DNA of 64,000 nt from CAIYPH01 sp043744375 (lineage in GTDB: Bacteria > Pseudomonadota > Alphaproteobacteria > Acetobacterales > Acetobacteraceae), in contig JAYTUU010000067.1 in assembly GCA_043744375.1 (NCBI GenBank), positions 1 through 64,000 of the forward strand, written 5' to 3'. Positions within the stretch are counted from its first letter, which is position 1. Each line of letters opens with the position of its first letter. The translations under genes and the position numbers were made by a program. Positions 8,409 through 17,324 of this stretch are shown here, piece by piece. The notes beneath the pieces are model-generated. The model ran no database searches and was not told the DNA's origin. It saw only the letters and a program-made list of their open reading frames with translations.

Positions 8409-9376
8409 CCACACCGATCCTCGCCGTCTCCGGACTGCGCAAGCACTTCACCAGTGTGAAGGGCTTTCCGAAGCCGGTGACGACCATCGTGCGGGCGGTC
8501 GACGGCATCGACTTCTCGGTCGCCCCCGGCGAGGCATTCGGCCTCGTCGGTGAGTCCGGCTGTGGCAAATCCACCGCCGCGCGCGCCCTGCTGCGCCTGA
8601 TCGAACCCGATGCCGGCAGCGTCCGCTTCGCCGGCGCCGATGTGCTGGCCGCCCGCGGGGCCGCCCTCATCGCCCTGCGCCAGCGCATGCAGATCATCTT
8701 CCAGGACCCCTACTCCTCGCTCAACCCGCGCCGCACGATCGGCCGCACCCTGTCCGAGCCACTCGAAGTCCATGGCGTCGCCCGTGGTGCCGCGGCACGC
8801 GCCCGCGTCATCGCGCTGTTGGAGGAGGTCGGCCTGCCCTCCTCCGCCATGGCGCGCTACCCGCATGAATTCTCCGGCGGCCAGCGCCAGCGCATCGGCA
8901 TCGCCCGCGCCCTCGCCCTCGAACCCGAACTGATCGTCGCCGACGAACCGGTCTCGGCGCTCGACGTCTCCGTGCAGGCGCAGGTGCTGCTGCTGTTGAA
9001 AGCCCTGCAGGCCCGCCGCGGCCTCGCCTTCGTCTTCGTCAGCCACGACCTCAGCGTGATCCGTTGGTTCTGCGCCCGCGTGGCGGTGATGTATCTCGGC
9101 CGCATCGTCGAACAAGGCCCCGTCGCGCGCGTGTTCTCGTCACCCCGCCACCCCTATACCCGCATGCTCCGCGACGCCTCGCCGATCCCGGACCCGTCGC
9201 GCCGTGGCGTGCTGCCGCGCGTGGTCGGCGAGATCCCCTCCGCCGCCGCGCCACCGCCGGGCTGCCATTTCCATCCCCGCTGCGCCAAGGCCAGCGCGAT
9301 CTGCCGCACCACCTACCCGTCCTGGGATGACGCCAACGGCCACGGCACCGCCTGCCACCACCCCGAAGAAGACTGA
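8405..9376 (+). CDS. peptide-type ABC transporter ATP-binding protein (DppF/OppF-like)
   Basis: The 323-residue ATPase has Walker A GESGCGKS, Q-loop FQDPYSSLNPR, signature FSGGQRQRIG, Walker B LIVADEPVSALD and switch FVSHDLS. The C-terminal oligopeptide extension includes GCHFHPRCAKASAIC with the conserved cysteines. The RTIGRTLSEPLEVHG block marks it as the DppF/OppF partner of the DppD-type protein at 2979. It is last of the ABC genes and overlaps dppC by four bases. Confidence 0.92.
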   Translation: MTTPILAVSGLRKHFTSVKGFPKPVTTIVRAVDGIDFSVAPGEAFGLVGESGCGKSTAARALLRLIEPDAGSVRFAGADVLAARGAALIALRQRMQIIFQDPYSSLNPRRTIGRTLSEPLEVHGVARGAAARARVIALLEEVGLPSSAMARYPHEFSGGQRQRIGIARALALEPELIVADEPVSALDVSVQAQVLLLLKALQARRGLAFVFVSHDLSVIRWFCARVAVMYLGRIVEQGPVARVFSSPRHPYTRMLRDASPIPDPSRRGVLPRVVGEIPSAAAPPPGCHFHPRCAKASAICRTTYPSWDDANGHGTACHHPEED

Positions 9377-9491
9377 CCTGGAGAAGATTGGACCGCTTTA
9401 CCGTCTGTTCAACTTTTCACGCCAGACTCCGGCCATGCCATTCTGGGGACAAACCACCCGAGCTTCACCGCCGCCGTTCGAGGCGCCGACC

Positions 9492-10106
9492 ATGCATGAC
9501 GCCGGGTATGTGCAAATCCTCCGCCTGTTGGTCACCGACACCTATCGCTGGAAATGCGACTGGGCGGCCTGGCGCATGCGCTTCGACTATGACGAACACG
9601 CCGACGGCATGCGGCTCAGCCAGGTCGGCGCCCTCATCCGCGAACAGGCGCTGCCGCACTGCACCTATGGCGCCGAGGCGCACGCCAACATCCTCTATCT
9701 GCGCGAAGAGCAGGACATGCCCATGGTGTTCGCGCAGTTCCGCACGATCACCCACGGCCTCGGCCACATCTCGTCGATCCAGAGCCGCGCAAGCTACGAG
9801 GACGCCACCCGCGTCGCCACCCTGCTGGCGCGCGGCATCCGCAAACCCAGCGACCCCACGGATGACGCGCTCGAACTACCCGACATGCAATGGCACGTCA
9901 CCGGCACCCACCAGCACCGCGTCGCCCACACCCGCGTGCGCGGGCGCGACGTGGCCGTCCGCTTCGGCTATCTCGGTGGGCAGGAGATGTGGGTCATCGA
10001 CATCGACGACAAACAGAACTGCGCCCATTTCCGCACCCGCGCCGATGCCCTCTCGAAGCTCGGCGTCGGCGTGGCGCTGGAAACCGCAGGTCATGCGAAA
10101 CGATAG
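9492..10106 (+). CDS. hypothetical protein
   Basis: I do not recognise this 204-residue soluble protein. It is rich in His, Trp, Tyr and acidic residues and contains YRWKCDWAAWRMRF, ITHGLGH and GTHQHRVAH segments, but no known catalytic motif. ATG 9492 is preferred because GAGG lies eight bases upstream; ATG 9435 in the same frame would add 19 residues. It follows the ABC operon by about 115 bases and overlaps the convergent amidohydrolase gene by 16 bases at its 3' end. Confidence 0.6.
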   Translation: MHDAGYVQILRLLVTDTYRWKCDWAAWRMRFDYDEHADGMRLSQVGALIREQALPHCTYGAEAHANILYLREEQDMPMVFAQFRTITHGLGHISSIQSRASYEDATRVATLLARGIRKPSDPTDDALELPDMQWHVTGTHQHRVAHTRVRGRDVAVRFGYLGGQEMWVIDIDDKQNCAHFRTRADALSKLGVGVALETAGHAKR

Positions 10107-10993
10107 ATCCGCCGCGCATTGTCGTGGAACAGCGCGCGCTGCTCGCCGGCGCTGAACGGTGCGATGATTTCGGCGAATGCGTCCACCATCGCCGCATACG
10201 TCATGTTGCGTCGCGCCACCGGATAGTCGGTGCCGAACAGGCTACGCGCGGTGCCGAAGGCGTCGATGCAGGTCATCACCGTCTCGCGCAGTGCTGCGAT
10301 CGAACGGTCCGTCCCATAGGCGCCGAAATTGGACACCTTGATGGCGATATTCTCGCGCGCACCCATCAAGGCCAGCCCACGCCGCCAGCGCGCCAGCCCC
10401 TCTGCATCGCGATCATTCGGCGTGCCGCAATGGTTGACCAGGAACATCTGGTCCGGGAAGTCCGCCGCCAGCCGCGCCACCTCCTCCGCCTGGAACGGGT
10501 TCATCAGCAACTCCAGCACAAGCCCGTACTGCGGCAGCAGGGCCAGGCCACGACGAAACGCCGGGGCATCGACCAGCCCCGCCTCCGTCCAGCGCTTCGC
10601 CGGATCGGGATGCCAGCGAATGGTCTCACGCAACCCCACCACCCGCCCGCACGCGGCGTGCTCCGCCAATAACCGTTCCACACCAGGATCAACCAGCGGC
10701 GCGAACGCCACATACCGCGCCGCCACCCCGCGCGGCTTGTCGAGCGTCTCCAGCCACGACGTCTCCTCGACCGGATCGCGCGCTCGGTCCCACACCGCCT
10801 CGATATGCACGCTGCCAACGACATTCCTGTCGCCAACATCGCGCAGATAGTCCGCCGGCAGATAGCTATGCCGCATATAGGAAATATCGCCGAGCGCCCC
10901 GATGCCATCCCCTTCATCCACCAGCCAGCGATGCCGTCCAAGGGCCAGATCCCACAAGTGATGGTGCGCATCGATGATGGGACCTGCGTACAT
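10091..10993 (-). CDS. amidohydrolase family 2 (COG3618), possible sugar lactonase
   Basis: The 300-residue TIM-barrel hydrolase begins GPIIDAHHHLWD, with the metal-binding HxH, and has VNHCGTPND in the middle and FGTDYPV with the catalytic Asp near the end. COG3618 members include L-fucono- and L-rhamnono-lactonases and 2-pyrone-4,6-dicarboxylate hydrolase. Next to aldolase and sugar-acid dehydratase genes a lactonase role is attractive but inferred. ATG 10993 gives the expected family N-terminus. The gene is divergent from the aldolase gene, sharing an 80-base promoter region. Confidence 0.8.
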   Translation of the reverse strand: MYAGPIIDAHHHLWDLALGRHRWLVDEGDGIGALGDISYMRHSYLPADYLRDVGDRNVVGSVHIEAVWDRARDPVEETSWLETLDKPRGVAARYVAFAPLVDPGVERLLAEHAACGRVVGLRETIRWHPDPAKRWTEAGLVDAPAFRRGLALLPQYGLVLELLMNPFQAEEVARLAADFPDQMFLVNHCGTPNDRDAEGLARWRRGLALMGARENIAIKVSNFGAYGTDRSIAALRETVMTCIDAFGTARSLFGTDYPVARRNMTYAAMVDAFAEIIAPFSAGEQRALFHDNARRIYRFA

Positions 10994-11009
10994 GACGACC
11001 CTCCGAGAA

Positions 11010-11038
11010 TTGACCCCGCGGCGGGGCGCGCCTAGCGT
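11010..11038 (+). promoter_or_regulatory. putative sigma-70-type promoter for the HpcH aldolase gene
   Basis: TTGACC (11010-11015) and TAGCGT (11033-11038) are separated by 17 bases and lie 34 bases before the aldolase ATG. The -35 is a good match and the -10 is weak, so this is a prediction only. Confidence 0.4.
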
Positions 11039-11072
11039 AATGTCCATTCGTTTCAACGAGGGGACACGACCA

Positions 11073-11849
11073 ATGGCAACCAAAGTCGCAAAAATCTGGG
11101 CATCCGGGAAGGCCGTAGTCAACGGCTGGCTCGCCATCCCCTCCGGCTTCTCCGCCGAAGTGATGGCGCAGGCCGGCTTCGACAGCATCACCGTCGATAT
11201 GCAGCACGGCGCGCAGGACTTCCAGTCGATGCTGCAATGCTTCCAGGCGATGCAGGCCCATCCCGTCACGCCCATGGTCCGCGTGCCCTGGAACGAGCCC
11301 GGCATCATCGGCAAAGTGCTCGACGCCGGTGCCATGGGCGTCATCTGCCCGATGATCAACACCAAGAAAGAGGCCGAGGCCTTCGTCACCGCCAGCAAGT
11401 ATCCCGCCCTCGGCACCCGCTCCAACGGCCCGTTCCGCGCCGGCATGTACGGCGAGGCGACCAGCTACCAGACCACCGCCAACACCGAAACGCTGTGCAT
11501 CCCGATGATCGAGACCAAGACCGCGATCAAGAACCTGGAAGCGATCCTCGACGTCGAAGGCATCGCCGGCGTCTATGTCGGCCCGTCCGATCTCGGTCTG
11601 TCCTACGGCCTGGCCCCGAAGCTCGACCGCAGCGAGCCGGAAATCCTCAAAATCTACGACAAGATCCTCAAGGAATGCAGCAAGCGCGGCATCTACGCCG
11701 GCATCCACACCGGCGGCTCCGCCGACGCCGCACGCTGCATCGCCCAGGGCTTCCGCCTGACCACGCTGATGAACGACAGCGGCATGATGGCGACCTACGC
11801 CAAAACCTGCATCGCCGAGACCCGCAAGGCCTCCAAAGGGATCGCTTGA
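11073..11849 (+). CDS. HpcH/HpaI-family aldolase
   Basis: This 258-residue cytoplasmic class II aldolase shows the family pattern: GWLAIPSGFSAEVMAQAGFD, the catalytic His in VDMQHG, Arg in MVRVPW, the metal Glu in IPMIETK and the metal Asp in GPSDLGLS. Such enzymes cleave 2-keto-3-deoxy sugar acids or 4-hydroxy-2-oxo acids to pyruvate or oxaloacetate plus an aldehyde. GAGGGG (11058-11063) nine bases before ATG 11073 fixes the start. A strong terminator follows. Confidence 0.88.
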   Translation: MATKVAKIWASGKAVVNGWLAIPSGFSAEVMAQAGFDSITVDMQHGAQDFQSMLQCFQAMQAHPVTPMVRVPWNEPGIIGKVLDAGAMGVICPMINTKKEAEAFVTASKYPALGTRSNGPFRAGMYGEATSYQTTANTETLCIPMIETKTAIKNLEAILDVEGIAGVYVGPSDLGLSYGLAPKLDRSEPEILKIYDKILKECSKRGIYAGIHTGGSADAARCIAQGFRLTTLMNDSGMMATYAKTCIAETRKASKGIA

Positions 11850-11874
11850 TCCGCCACACCCGCTGATCTGAAAT

Positions 11875-11908
11875 AGGGCCGGGAGCACATTCCCGGCCCT
11901 TTCTTCTT
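11875..11908 (+). terminator. rho-independent terminator after the aldolase gene
   Basis: A perfect 10-base stem AGGGCCGGGA / TCCCGGCCCT with a six-base loop is followed by TTCTTCTT. It separates the aldolase from the UxaA-type gene, which therefore needs its own promoter or read-through. Confidence 0.85.
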
Positions 11909-11920
11909 CAGGAGACCGCC

Positions 11921-13444
11921 ATGGCCCCGCCGCTGATCCTCTCGCTGCACCCCGATGACGGCGTCGTCATCGCCCGCGCGACACTGATGGCGAACGCCCC
12001 CGTCGTGCAGGGCGTCACCACCACCGGGCGCGTCCAGGCTGGCCACAAGGTCGCCATCCGCGCCCACGCGCCGGGCGAACCGATCCTGCGCTACGGCCAG
12101 ATCATCGGCTTCGCGACCCAGCCGATCGCGCCCGGCGATCACGTCCATGTCCATAACTGTGGCATGGGCGACTTCTCCAAGGACTACGCCTATGGGGTGG
12201 ACGTGAAACCCACCGCCTTCTTCGCCGAACGCGCGACCTTCCAGGGCTTCCGCCGCTCCGACGGCCGCGTCGCCACGCGCAACTTCATCGGCATTCTCAC
12301 CAGCGTGAACTGCTCCGCCCATGTCGCCAACATGGTCGCCGACGCGTTCCGCAAGAACCCCTTCACCGGCGACAACCCGCTGGCCGACTTCCCCAACGTC
12401 GACGGCGTCGTCGCCCTCACCCACAAGACCGGCTGCGGCATGACCCAGCACGAGCCGCTCGCCCTGCTCCGCCGCACCCTCGGCGGCTACGCGCGGCACG
12501 TGAATTTCTCCCACGTCATCGTGCTCGGCCTCGGCTGCGAGGTTAACCAGATCGGCGGCCTGATGCAGGAACAGAAACTCGCCGGGCGCCTGCGCGCGAT
12601 GGACATCCAGGAGATGGGCGGCACCCGCAAAACCGTCGAAGCCGGCATCGCCTTCGTCCGCGAAGTCCTCGCCGACGCCAACGCCGTCCGCCGCGAAACC
12701 GTCCCCGCATCCGAACTCACCATCGCCCTGCAATGCGGCGGCTCGGACGGCTATTCCGGCATCTCCGCCAACCCCGCCCTCGGCGCCGCGTCCGACCTCC
12801 TGGTCCGCCACGGCGGCACCGTCATCCTGTCCGAAACGCCGGAGACCTACGGCGCCGAGCATCTGCTCACGCGACGCGCCGTCTCGCGCGAGGTGGGTGA
12901 AAAACTCGTCGGCCTGATGCGCTGGTGGGAGGACTACACCGCCAAAGAGGGCGCTGAAATGAACGCGAACCCCTCGCCCGGCAACAAGGCCGGCGGCCTC
13001 ACCACCATCCTGGAAAAATCCCTCGGCGCCATGGCCAAAGCCGGCAACACCAACCTCGTCGAAGTCGTGAACTACGCCGAACAGGTCACGAAGAAGGGCT
13101 TCGTGTTCATGGACACGCCCGGCTACGACCCGGTCGCCGCCACCGGCCAGGTCGCCGGCGGTGCCAACCTCGTCTGCTTCACCACTGGCCGCGGCAGCGT
13201 GTTCGGCTGCAAGCCCGCCCCCTCCATCAAGCTCGCCACCAACTCCGCCATGTTCCACCGCATGGAAGACGACATGGACATCAATTGCGGCACCATCCCC
13301 GACGGCGACGAAACCGTGCAGGCCTGCGGCGACCGCATCTTCGATCTCATCCTGCGCACCGCCTCGGGTGAGCCCACCAAAAGCGAACAATTCGACTTCG
13401 GCGCCGCCGAATTCGCCCCCTGGGTGCTCGGCGCCACCATGTGA
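11921..13444 (+). CDS. UxaA-family dehydratase (altronate/galactarate type)
   Basis: The 507-residue protein fuses an N-terminal SAF domain (about residues 10-90, HVHVHNCGMGDF at its end) to the UxaA dehydratase core, with GFRRSDGRVATRNF, a Cys-containing THKTGCGM, GLGCEVNQ, CGGSDGYSGISANPALG, SETPETYGAEHLL and PGYDPVAATGQVAGGANL. This architecture fits full-length altronate hydrolase, D-galactarate dehydratase and relatives, iron-dependent enzymes that dehydrate sugar acids to 2-keto-3-deoxy products. Which acid is used cannot be decided. It sits beside an aldolase and opposite an IlvD/Edd-FAH-SDR cluster, supporting sugar-acid degradation. Confidence 0.88.
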   Translation: MAPPLILSLHPDDGVVIARATLMANAPVVQGVTTTGRVQAGHKVAIRAHAPGEPILRYGQIIGFATQPIAPGDHVHVHNCGMGDFSKDYAYGVDVKPTAFFAERATFQGFRRSDGRVATRNFIGILTSVNCSAHVANMVADAFRKNPFTGDNPLADFPNVDGVVALTHKTGCGMTQHEPLALLRRTLGGYARHVNFSHVIVLGLGCEVNQIGGLMQEQKLAGRLRAMDIQEMGGTRKTVEAGIAFVREVLADANAVRRETVPASELTIALQCGGSDGYSGISANPALGAASDLLVRHGGTVILSETPETYGAEHLLTRRAVSREVGEKLVGLMRWWEDYTAKEGAEMNANPSPGNKAGGLTTILEKSLGAMAKAGNTNLVEVVNYAEQVTKKGFVFMDTPGYDPVAATGQVAGGANLVCFTTGRGSVFGCKPAPSIKLATNSAMFHRMEDDMDINCGTIPDGDETVQACGDRIFDLILRTASGEPTKSEQFDFGAAEFAPWVLGATM

Positions 13445-13474
13445 CGGCAGACGCCTGAACTGAAGGAAACGCCA

Positions 13475-13583
13475 ATGGCCTCAAGCAACAAAGCCGTCAT
13501 CGTCACCGGCGCCGCGAGCGGCAATCGGCCTGGCGATGGCCATCGCCCTTCTGACCAACGGGCACGACGTCACCGCCCCGCTC
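13475..13583 (+). pseudogene. SDR gene remnant (frameshifted, truncated)
   Basis: ATG 13475 has a good GAAGGA upstream and begins MASSNKAVIVTGAASG, the start of an SDR Rossmann fold. One extra base after the GAASG codons shifts the frame; in the next frame the sequence continues IGLAMAIALLTNGHDVTA, the expected helix and second strand. Similarity stops at about 13583, exactly where the convergent sulfotransferase gene ends. It looks like an SDR gene that once followed the dehydratase and was cut off by a rearrangement. Confidence 0.75.
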
Positions 13584-14258
13584 TTACCCGCGCGTCGCCG
13601 CGCGGAAATCCTCGGTCGTATTGGTGAACGGATACGGCGCCTCGGGAACGGGAACCATGAGGAACTTGCACAACGGTTCCCAGCCATCGGTGGGCTCCAG
13701 GATCAGCAGCCGCTCCGGCGCAATCGCCGCCCGCACGTCCGCCTCGCGCTTGGCGAAGGCGGCGAGCACGACCTCCTTGTTATCGATCTTCCCGCCGAAG
13801 ACGTTCTGATTGATGATCGTATCGACCATCTCGCGCATGCGAATACGATCGGGATCATCGCTCGGGGTCCGGTTCATCGATGTCTCCATGATGGTCTTGG
13901 AAAAACTGCCCCACCACTGCTCGGGCGGCCGACGCGTATGGATCACCTTGGCATCGGGGAACGCCGCCGCCAGTTCACGCCAATAATTGCAGGACGGCCA
14001 ATCCACCGCCGCACTGAAATCGGCGAACACCGCATGCCAGTCGACCGGCGTGCCCTTGGCAATATCGCACCAGAAATCGAGCTGTCCCGGTGCCGTCCGC
14101 ACCTCGATCATGTGATGACACGGCGTGAAGCCGAGTTGTTCGAGGGCGATCTTCAGCGATTTCGTGCCGGTGCGGCCAAAGCCGGACCCGATAACGGAAA
14201 GTGGCAAGGTTCGAATTCCTGTTCGTTGTAGCAATATGATCGACACAGGATTGCCCAT
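13584..14258 (-). CDS. sulfotransferase family protein
   Basis: The 224-residue protein carries the PAPS 5'-phosphosulfate loop as GSGFGRTGTKSLK near the N-terminus and a 3'-phosphate-type segment AKVIHTRRPPEQWWGS, with NYWRELAAAFPD before it. This fits the Sulfotransfer_4-like group, small cytosolic enzymes that transfer sulfate from PAPS; the acceptor is unknown. ATG 14258 is used; TTG about 14204 just before the loop is possible. It follows the GT39 gene by 25 bases on the same strand, so a role in decorating a glycan or lipid is possible. Confidence 0.75.
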   Translation of the reverse strand: MGNPVSIILLQRTGIRTLPLSVIGSGFGRTGTKSLKIALEQLGFTPCHHMIEVRTAPGQLDFWCDIAKGTPVDWHAVFADFSAAVDWPSCNYWRELAAAFPDAKVIHTRRPPEQWWGSFSKTIMETSMNRTPSDDPDRIRMREMVDTIINQNVFGGKIDNKEVVLAAFAKREADVRAAIAPERLLILEPTDGWEPLCKFLMVPVPEAPYPFTNTTEDFRAATRG

Positions 14259-14283
14259 CCGGTGCCCGCTTGTCGACTGCCGC

Positions 14284-15744
14284 CTAGGGCCAATGCTTGA
14301 GTCGCCGGCCAAGGAATAGCGGGATCTCCACCATCCCACGCCCCGCGACCGGCACAAGCGCCGGCTCCAGACGCTCGATCGCCTCGAAAAATGCCCCGTA
14401 GGCGGCAAAAATGCGCGCCTCATTCTGCCGTGGCGCGACGATCAGGATATCACGGCCGACATGCCCCGCCGGGCCAGGCAGCAGGCCGTACTGCCGCGCA
14501 TCGAGGTTGAGGCAAAGCACCGCCGGATCGCCGCCGAGCGCGTAGTCGATCTTTCCAGTATCGTTCCACCCAGGCGCCGCAACCGCCCCTCCCAGCAAGC
14601 CGCGGGCCGCGAGCACGGGGCGCAACCCGGTCAGGTCAACCGCCTGCAATCCAGGGTCCAGGCCCGGACGCAGCGTCGCCAGCCAATTCAGCCGAACCTC
14701 GCTGACCGCCAGCAGCAACGCCAGCCCCGTGAGAGCCGCGGTACCCAACGCCCAACGCTGCGCCATCGCCGCCCGCCCATCGGCGAGCCACGCACCGAGC
14801 AGCGGAAACAGGAACAGATATCCAGGCATCGCCCAATGGAACAACACGTTGCGAGACCATAGCGAAACCACGGTGAACAACACAATCGGCACAACCGCCA
14901 GCCAACACAGCAGCCACGTCCGCGCCGCCCTTGGTCCACCGCGAAATCCGCGCACGAGTGTCGCCATCAGGCCGAACCAAATCCACGGCAATAGAAACGC
15001 CGCCTCCCCCGCCAACACAGTCACCGGGCCCAGCGGCTGGAACCGTGCCGCCGCCGCCCGCCCACCCTGAAACGCCAGCGACGCCCAGCCATGCCCAGCA
15101 TTCCAGATCAGCACCGGCGAAAACATCAAGATGGCCACAGCAAGAGCAATATACGGATGCGGCCGCCGGAACCACGGCCGGTAGGCGGGCGCGCTCACCA
15201 ACGCCACGAACCCGCCGGCCAACACCAATACAGCCGAATATTTCGAAAGCAGCGCCAATCCCGCGCACCCCCCCGCCGCAACCCACCAGCCAGCCCGCCC
15301 ATCAAGTGCATGAACGAGGCAAAGCGCCGCGGCTAACAACGCGCACACCATCGGCCCATCCGGCAGCACCCAACCGCCGGTCGTCAGCCCAAACACCGGC
15401 GCCAGATTGAACGCCATCGCCGCCCACAACCCCGCCGGCGCCGAGAAGATCACCGTCGTGAGCCGGAACATCAGCCACGTCGAGACCGCAAACAACACAA
15501 CGAACGGCAACCGCACGATCCACGCCACCTCGCTCCCCGCCAGATGCGCGATGCCCGAAGACAGCCACCAGGAGATCGGCGGATGATCGTAGTAGCCGAG
15601 TTGCAGCATCCGCCCCGCGGCCACCATGTAGCTCTCGTCAATCCCCAAACCGATAGACCAGGATAGCAACAACCGCAGGCAGAACGTGCCCCCGATCAGC
15701 CAGGCAACGGCGCGGCCCGGGCTCAAGCCGAGATGGCGCCCCAC
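14284..15744 (-). CDS. GT39-family membrane glycosyltransferase (ArnT/PMT-like)
   Basis: The 486-residue integral membrane protein has about ten to eleven hydrophobic spans and the GT39 loop GIDESYMVAAGRMLQLGYYDHPP in two overlapping halves, where the DE pair is the acidic catalytic site. Such enzymes transfer a sugar from a polyprenyl-phosphate donor to a lipid or protein on the periplasmic face. A soluble C-terminal part follows the last span. The start overlaps the acyl-CoA ligase gene by 22 bases, and the sulfotransferase follows. The sugar and acceptor are not evident. Confidence 0.82.
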   Translation of the reverse strand: MGRHLGLSPGRAVAWLIGGTFCLRLLLSWSIGLGIDESYMVAAGRMLQLGYYDHPPISWWLSSGIAHLAGSEVAWIVRLPFVVLFAVSTWLMFRLTTVIFSAPAGLWAAMAFNLAPVFGLTTGGWVLPDGPMVCALLAAALCLVHALDGRAGWWVAAGGCAGLALLSKYSAVLVLAGGFVALVSAPAYRPWFRRPHPYIALAVAILMFSPVLIWNAGHGWASLAFQGGRAAAARFQPLGPVTVLAGEAAFLLPWIWFGLMATLVRGFRGGPRAARTWLLCWLAVVPIVLFTVVSLWSRNVLFHWAMPGYLFLFPLLGAWLADGRAAMAQRWALGTAALTGLALLLAVSEVRLNWLATLRPGLDPGLQAVDLTGLRPVLAARGLLGGAVAAPGWNDTGKIDYALGGDPAVLCLNLDARQYGLLPGPAGHVGRDILIVAPRQNEARIFAAYGAFFEAIERLEPALVPVAGRGMVEIPLFLGRRLKHWP

Positions 15745-17294
15745 GGCGCGCTGTCACCGCCATGAATGCGCCGCAACTCCCGCTTGAGCAGTTTGCCCGC
15801 CGTGTTCCGTGGCAGATCATCGACAAAGATGATCCGCTTCGGCAACTTGAACGGCGCCAGCGTCTTGCGCGCATGCGCGATCAGTTCCGCCTCATCGGCC
15901 GCCATCCCCGCGCGCAGTACGACCACCGCCGCGACGGCCTCGATCCACTTCGGATCGGGCAGCGCAATCGCCGCCACCTCGCTCACCGCGGGGTGGGTAA
16001 ACAACGCCTCCTCGACATCGCGCGAGGCCACCAGAACCCCACCGGTATTGATGACATCCTTGATGCGGTCAACGACGTAGAGAAACCCTTCGTCATCAAA
16101 GTAGCCAACATCCCCAGAATGAAACCATCCTCCGGCAAACGCCGCCTCGCTCTCCTCCGGCTTGTCCCAATAGCCCACGAGCAGCTGCGGAGACCGATGT
16201 ACGATCTCGCCATGAACACCCGGCGCGACGTCATTCATATCGGTATCGACAACACGTGTCTCGACATTGAGCACCGGTTTCCCCACCGACCCCGGCCGTC
16301 CCTCAGCATACGCCGGCGGTAAAATCGTTGCCAGTGGCGCGATCTCGGTTTGCCCATAGCAATTATACGGTGCCGCGGCCGGCAGCCGCGCCAGCAACTC
16401 CTGCAAGACCGGAACCGGCATGATCGACGCGCCATAGTAGATACGCTTCAACGACGACAAGTCCCGCCGCGCGAAATCCGGATGCCGCAACAGGCCGATC
16501 CACACCGTCGGCGGCGCAAAAAAACTGGTCATCCGGTGCGCCTCGATCGCCGCCAGCACCACCTCCGGCACGGGCGCCGGCAACAGCAACTGCCAGGCCC
16601 CGACAATCAACGCCGGCATCAGGAACGCGTGCATCTGCGCCGTGTGATAGAGCGGCAACGCCGCGATATGGCGGTCCTCGCCGCGATACTCCATGCCGTA
16701 GATGCAAGAGTGGTACTGCGCAATCATCGCCTGGTGCGTCATCGCCGCACCCTTCGGGGCCGCCGTCGTGCCCGACGTATAGACGATCTGCGCGACATCC
16801 GTATCCGCCATATCCGCATCGAAATCGCCGGCGATCGTGGCATCGCGCGCGCTCTTCAGAACATCGAAGCCGTCGCCCCCGGCGAACCGCCCACTATGGC
16901 GCACCGTCGGCGTCGCGTGCGCCGGTCCGGCATGGACCTCAAGTTCCACATCACAAACGAACATGGCTGCCCCGGATTGCCGAAGAATATAGCCAAGCTC
17001 CTCCCCGGTCAGCGCGTAGTTCACCGGCACATGGATCAACCCCGCCCGCGCACAGCCGAGCCAGAGCAGCACATAGGCATCCGAGTTGCGCCCATAGGCC
17101 GCCACCCGGTCCCCATGCTTCAGCCCGAGCCCGTGCAGCGCCCGCGCCACGCGCCCGACGGCGGTATCGATATCACGAAAACTCCAGTCTCGGCCTGCAA
17201 AACTCAGTGCCACCTTATCGCGATACTGGGTTGCGGCACGATGGACAACATCGCCGATCGTGTTGCGGCGAATGCGGGCGGCATCGGACATCAA
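15723..17294 (-). CDS. AMP-binding acyl-CoA synthetase
   Basis: This 523-residue ANL-superfamily ligase has the phosphate-binding loop YTSGTTAAPKGA, the YGQTE motif, the SGDVGYFDDEGFLYVVDRIKD hinge region and the C-terminal PRNTAGKLLKREL with the catalytic Lys. It activates a carboxylic acid with ATP and joins it to CoA; sequence layout resembles medium/long-chain fatty acid or aryl acid ligases. It begins at ATG 17294 or 17291. It lies 30 bases downstream of the FAH-family gene on the same strand, and its 3' end overlaps the GT39 gene. Confidence 0.87.
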   Translation of the reverse strand: MMSDAARIRRNTIGDVVHRAATQYRDKVALSFAGRDWSFRDIDTAVGRVARALHGLGLKHGDRVAAYGRNSDAYVLLWLGCARAGLIHVPVNYALTGEELGYILRQSGAAMFVCDVELEVHAGPAHATPTVRHSGRFAGGDGFDVLKSARDATIAGDFDADMADTDVAQIVYTSGTTAAPKGAAMTHQAMIAQYHSCIYGMEYRGEDRHIAALPLYHTAQMHAFLMPALIVGAWQLLLPAPVPEVVLAAIEAHRMTSFFAPPTVWIGLLRHPDFARRDLSSLKRIYYGASIMPVPVLQELLARLPAAAPYNCYGQTEIAPLATILPPAYAEGRPGSVGKPVLNVETRVVDTDMNDVAPGVHGEIVHRSPQLLVGYWDKPEESEAAFAGGWFHSGDVGYFDDEGFLYVVDRIKDVINTGGVLVASRDVEEALFTHPAVSEVAAIALPDPKWIEAVAAVVVLRAGMAADEAELIAHARKTLAPFKLPKRIIFVDDLPRNTAGKLLKRELRRIHGGDSAPWGAISA

Positions 17295-17324
17295 AAGCCT
17301 CCTGAAGTGCCGCCCGCTCTGCGT

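Noticed and set aside
11795..13390. 531-codon minus-strand frame opposite the UxaA-type gene
   Set aside because: Antisense shadow rich in Gly, Ala, Val and Asp, with no conserved block; the plus-strand gene has all family motifs.
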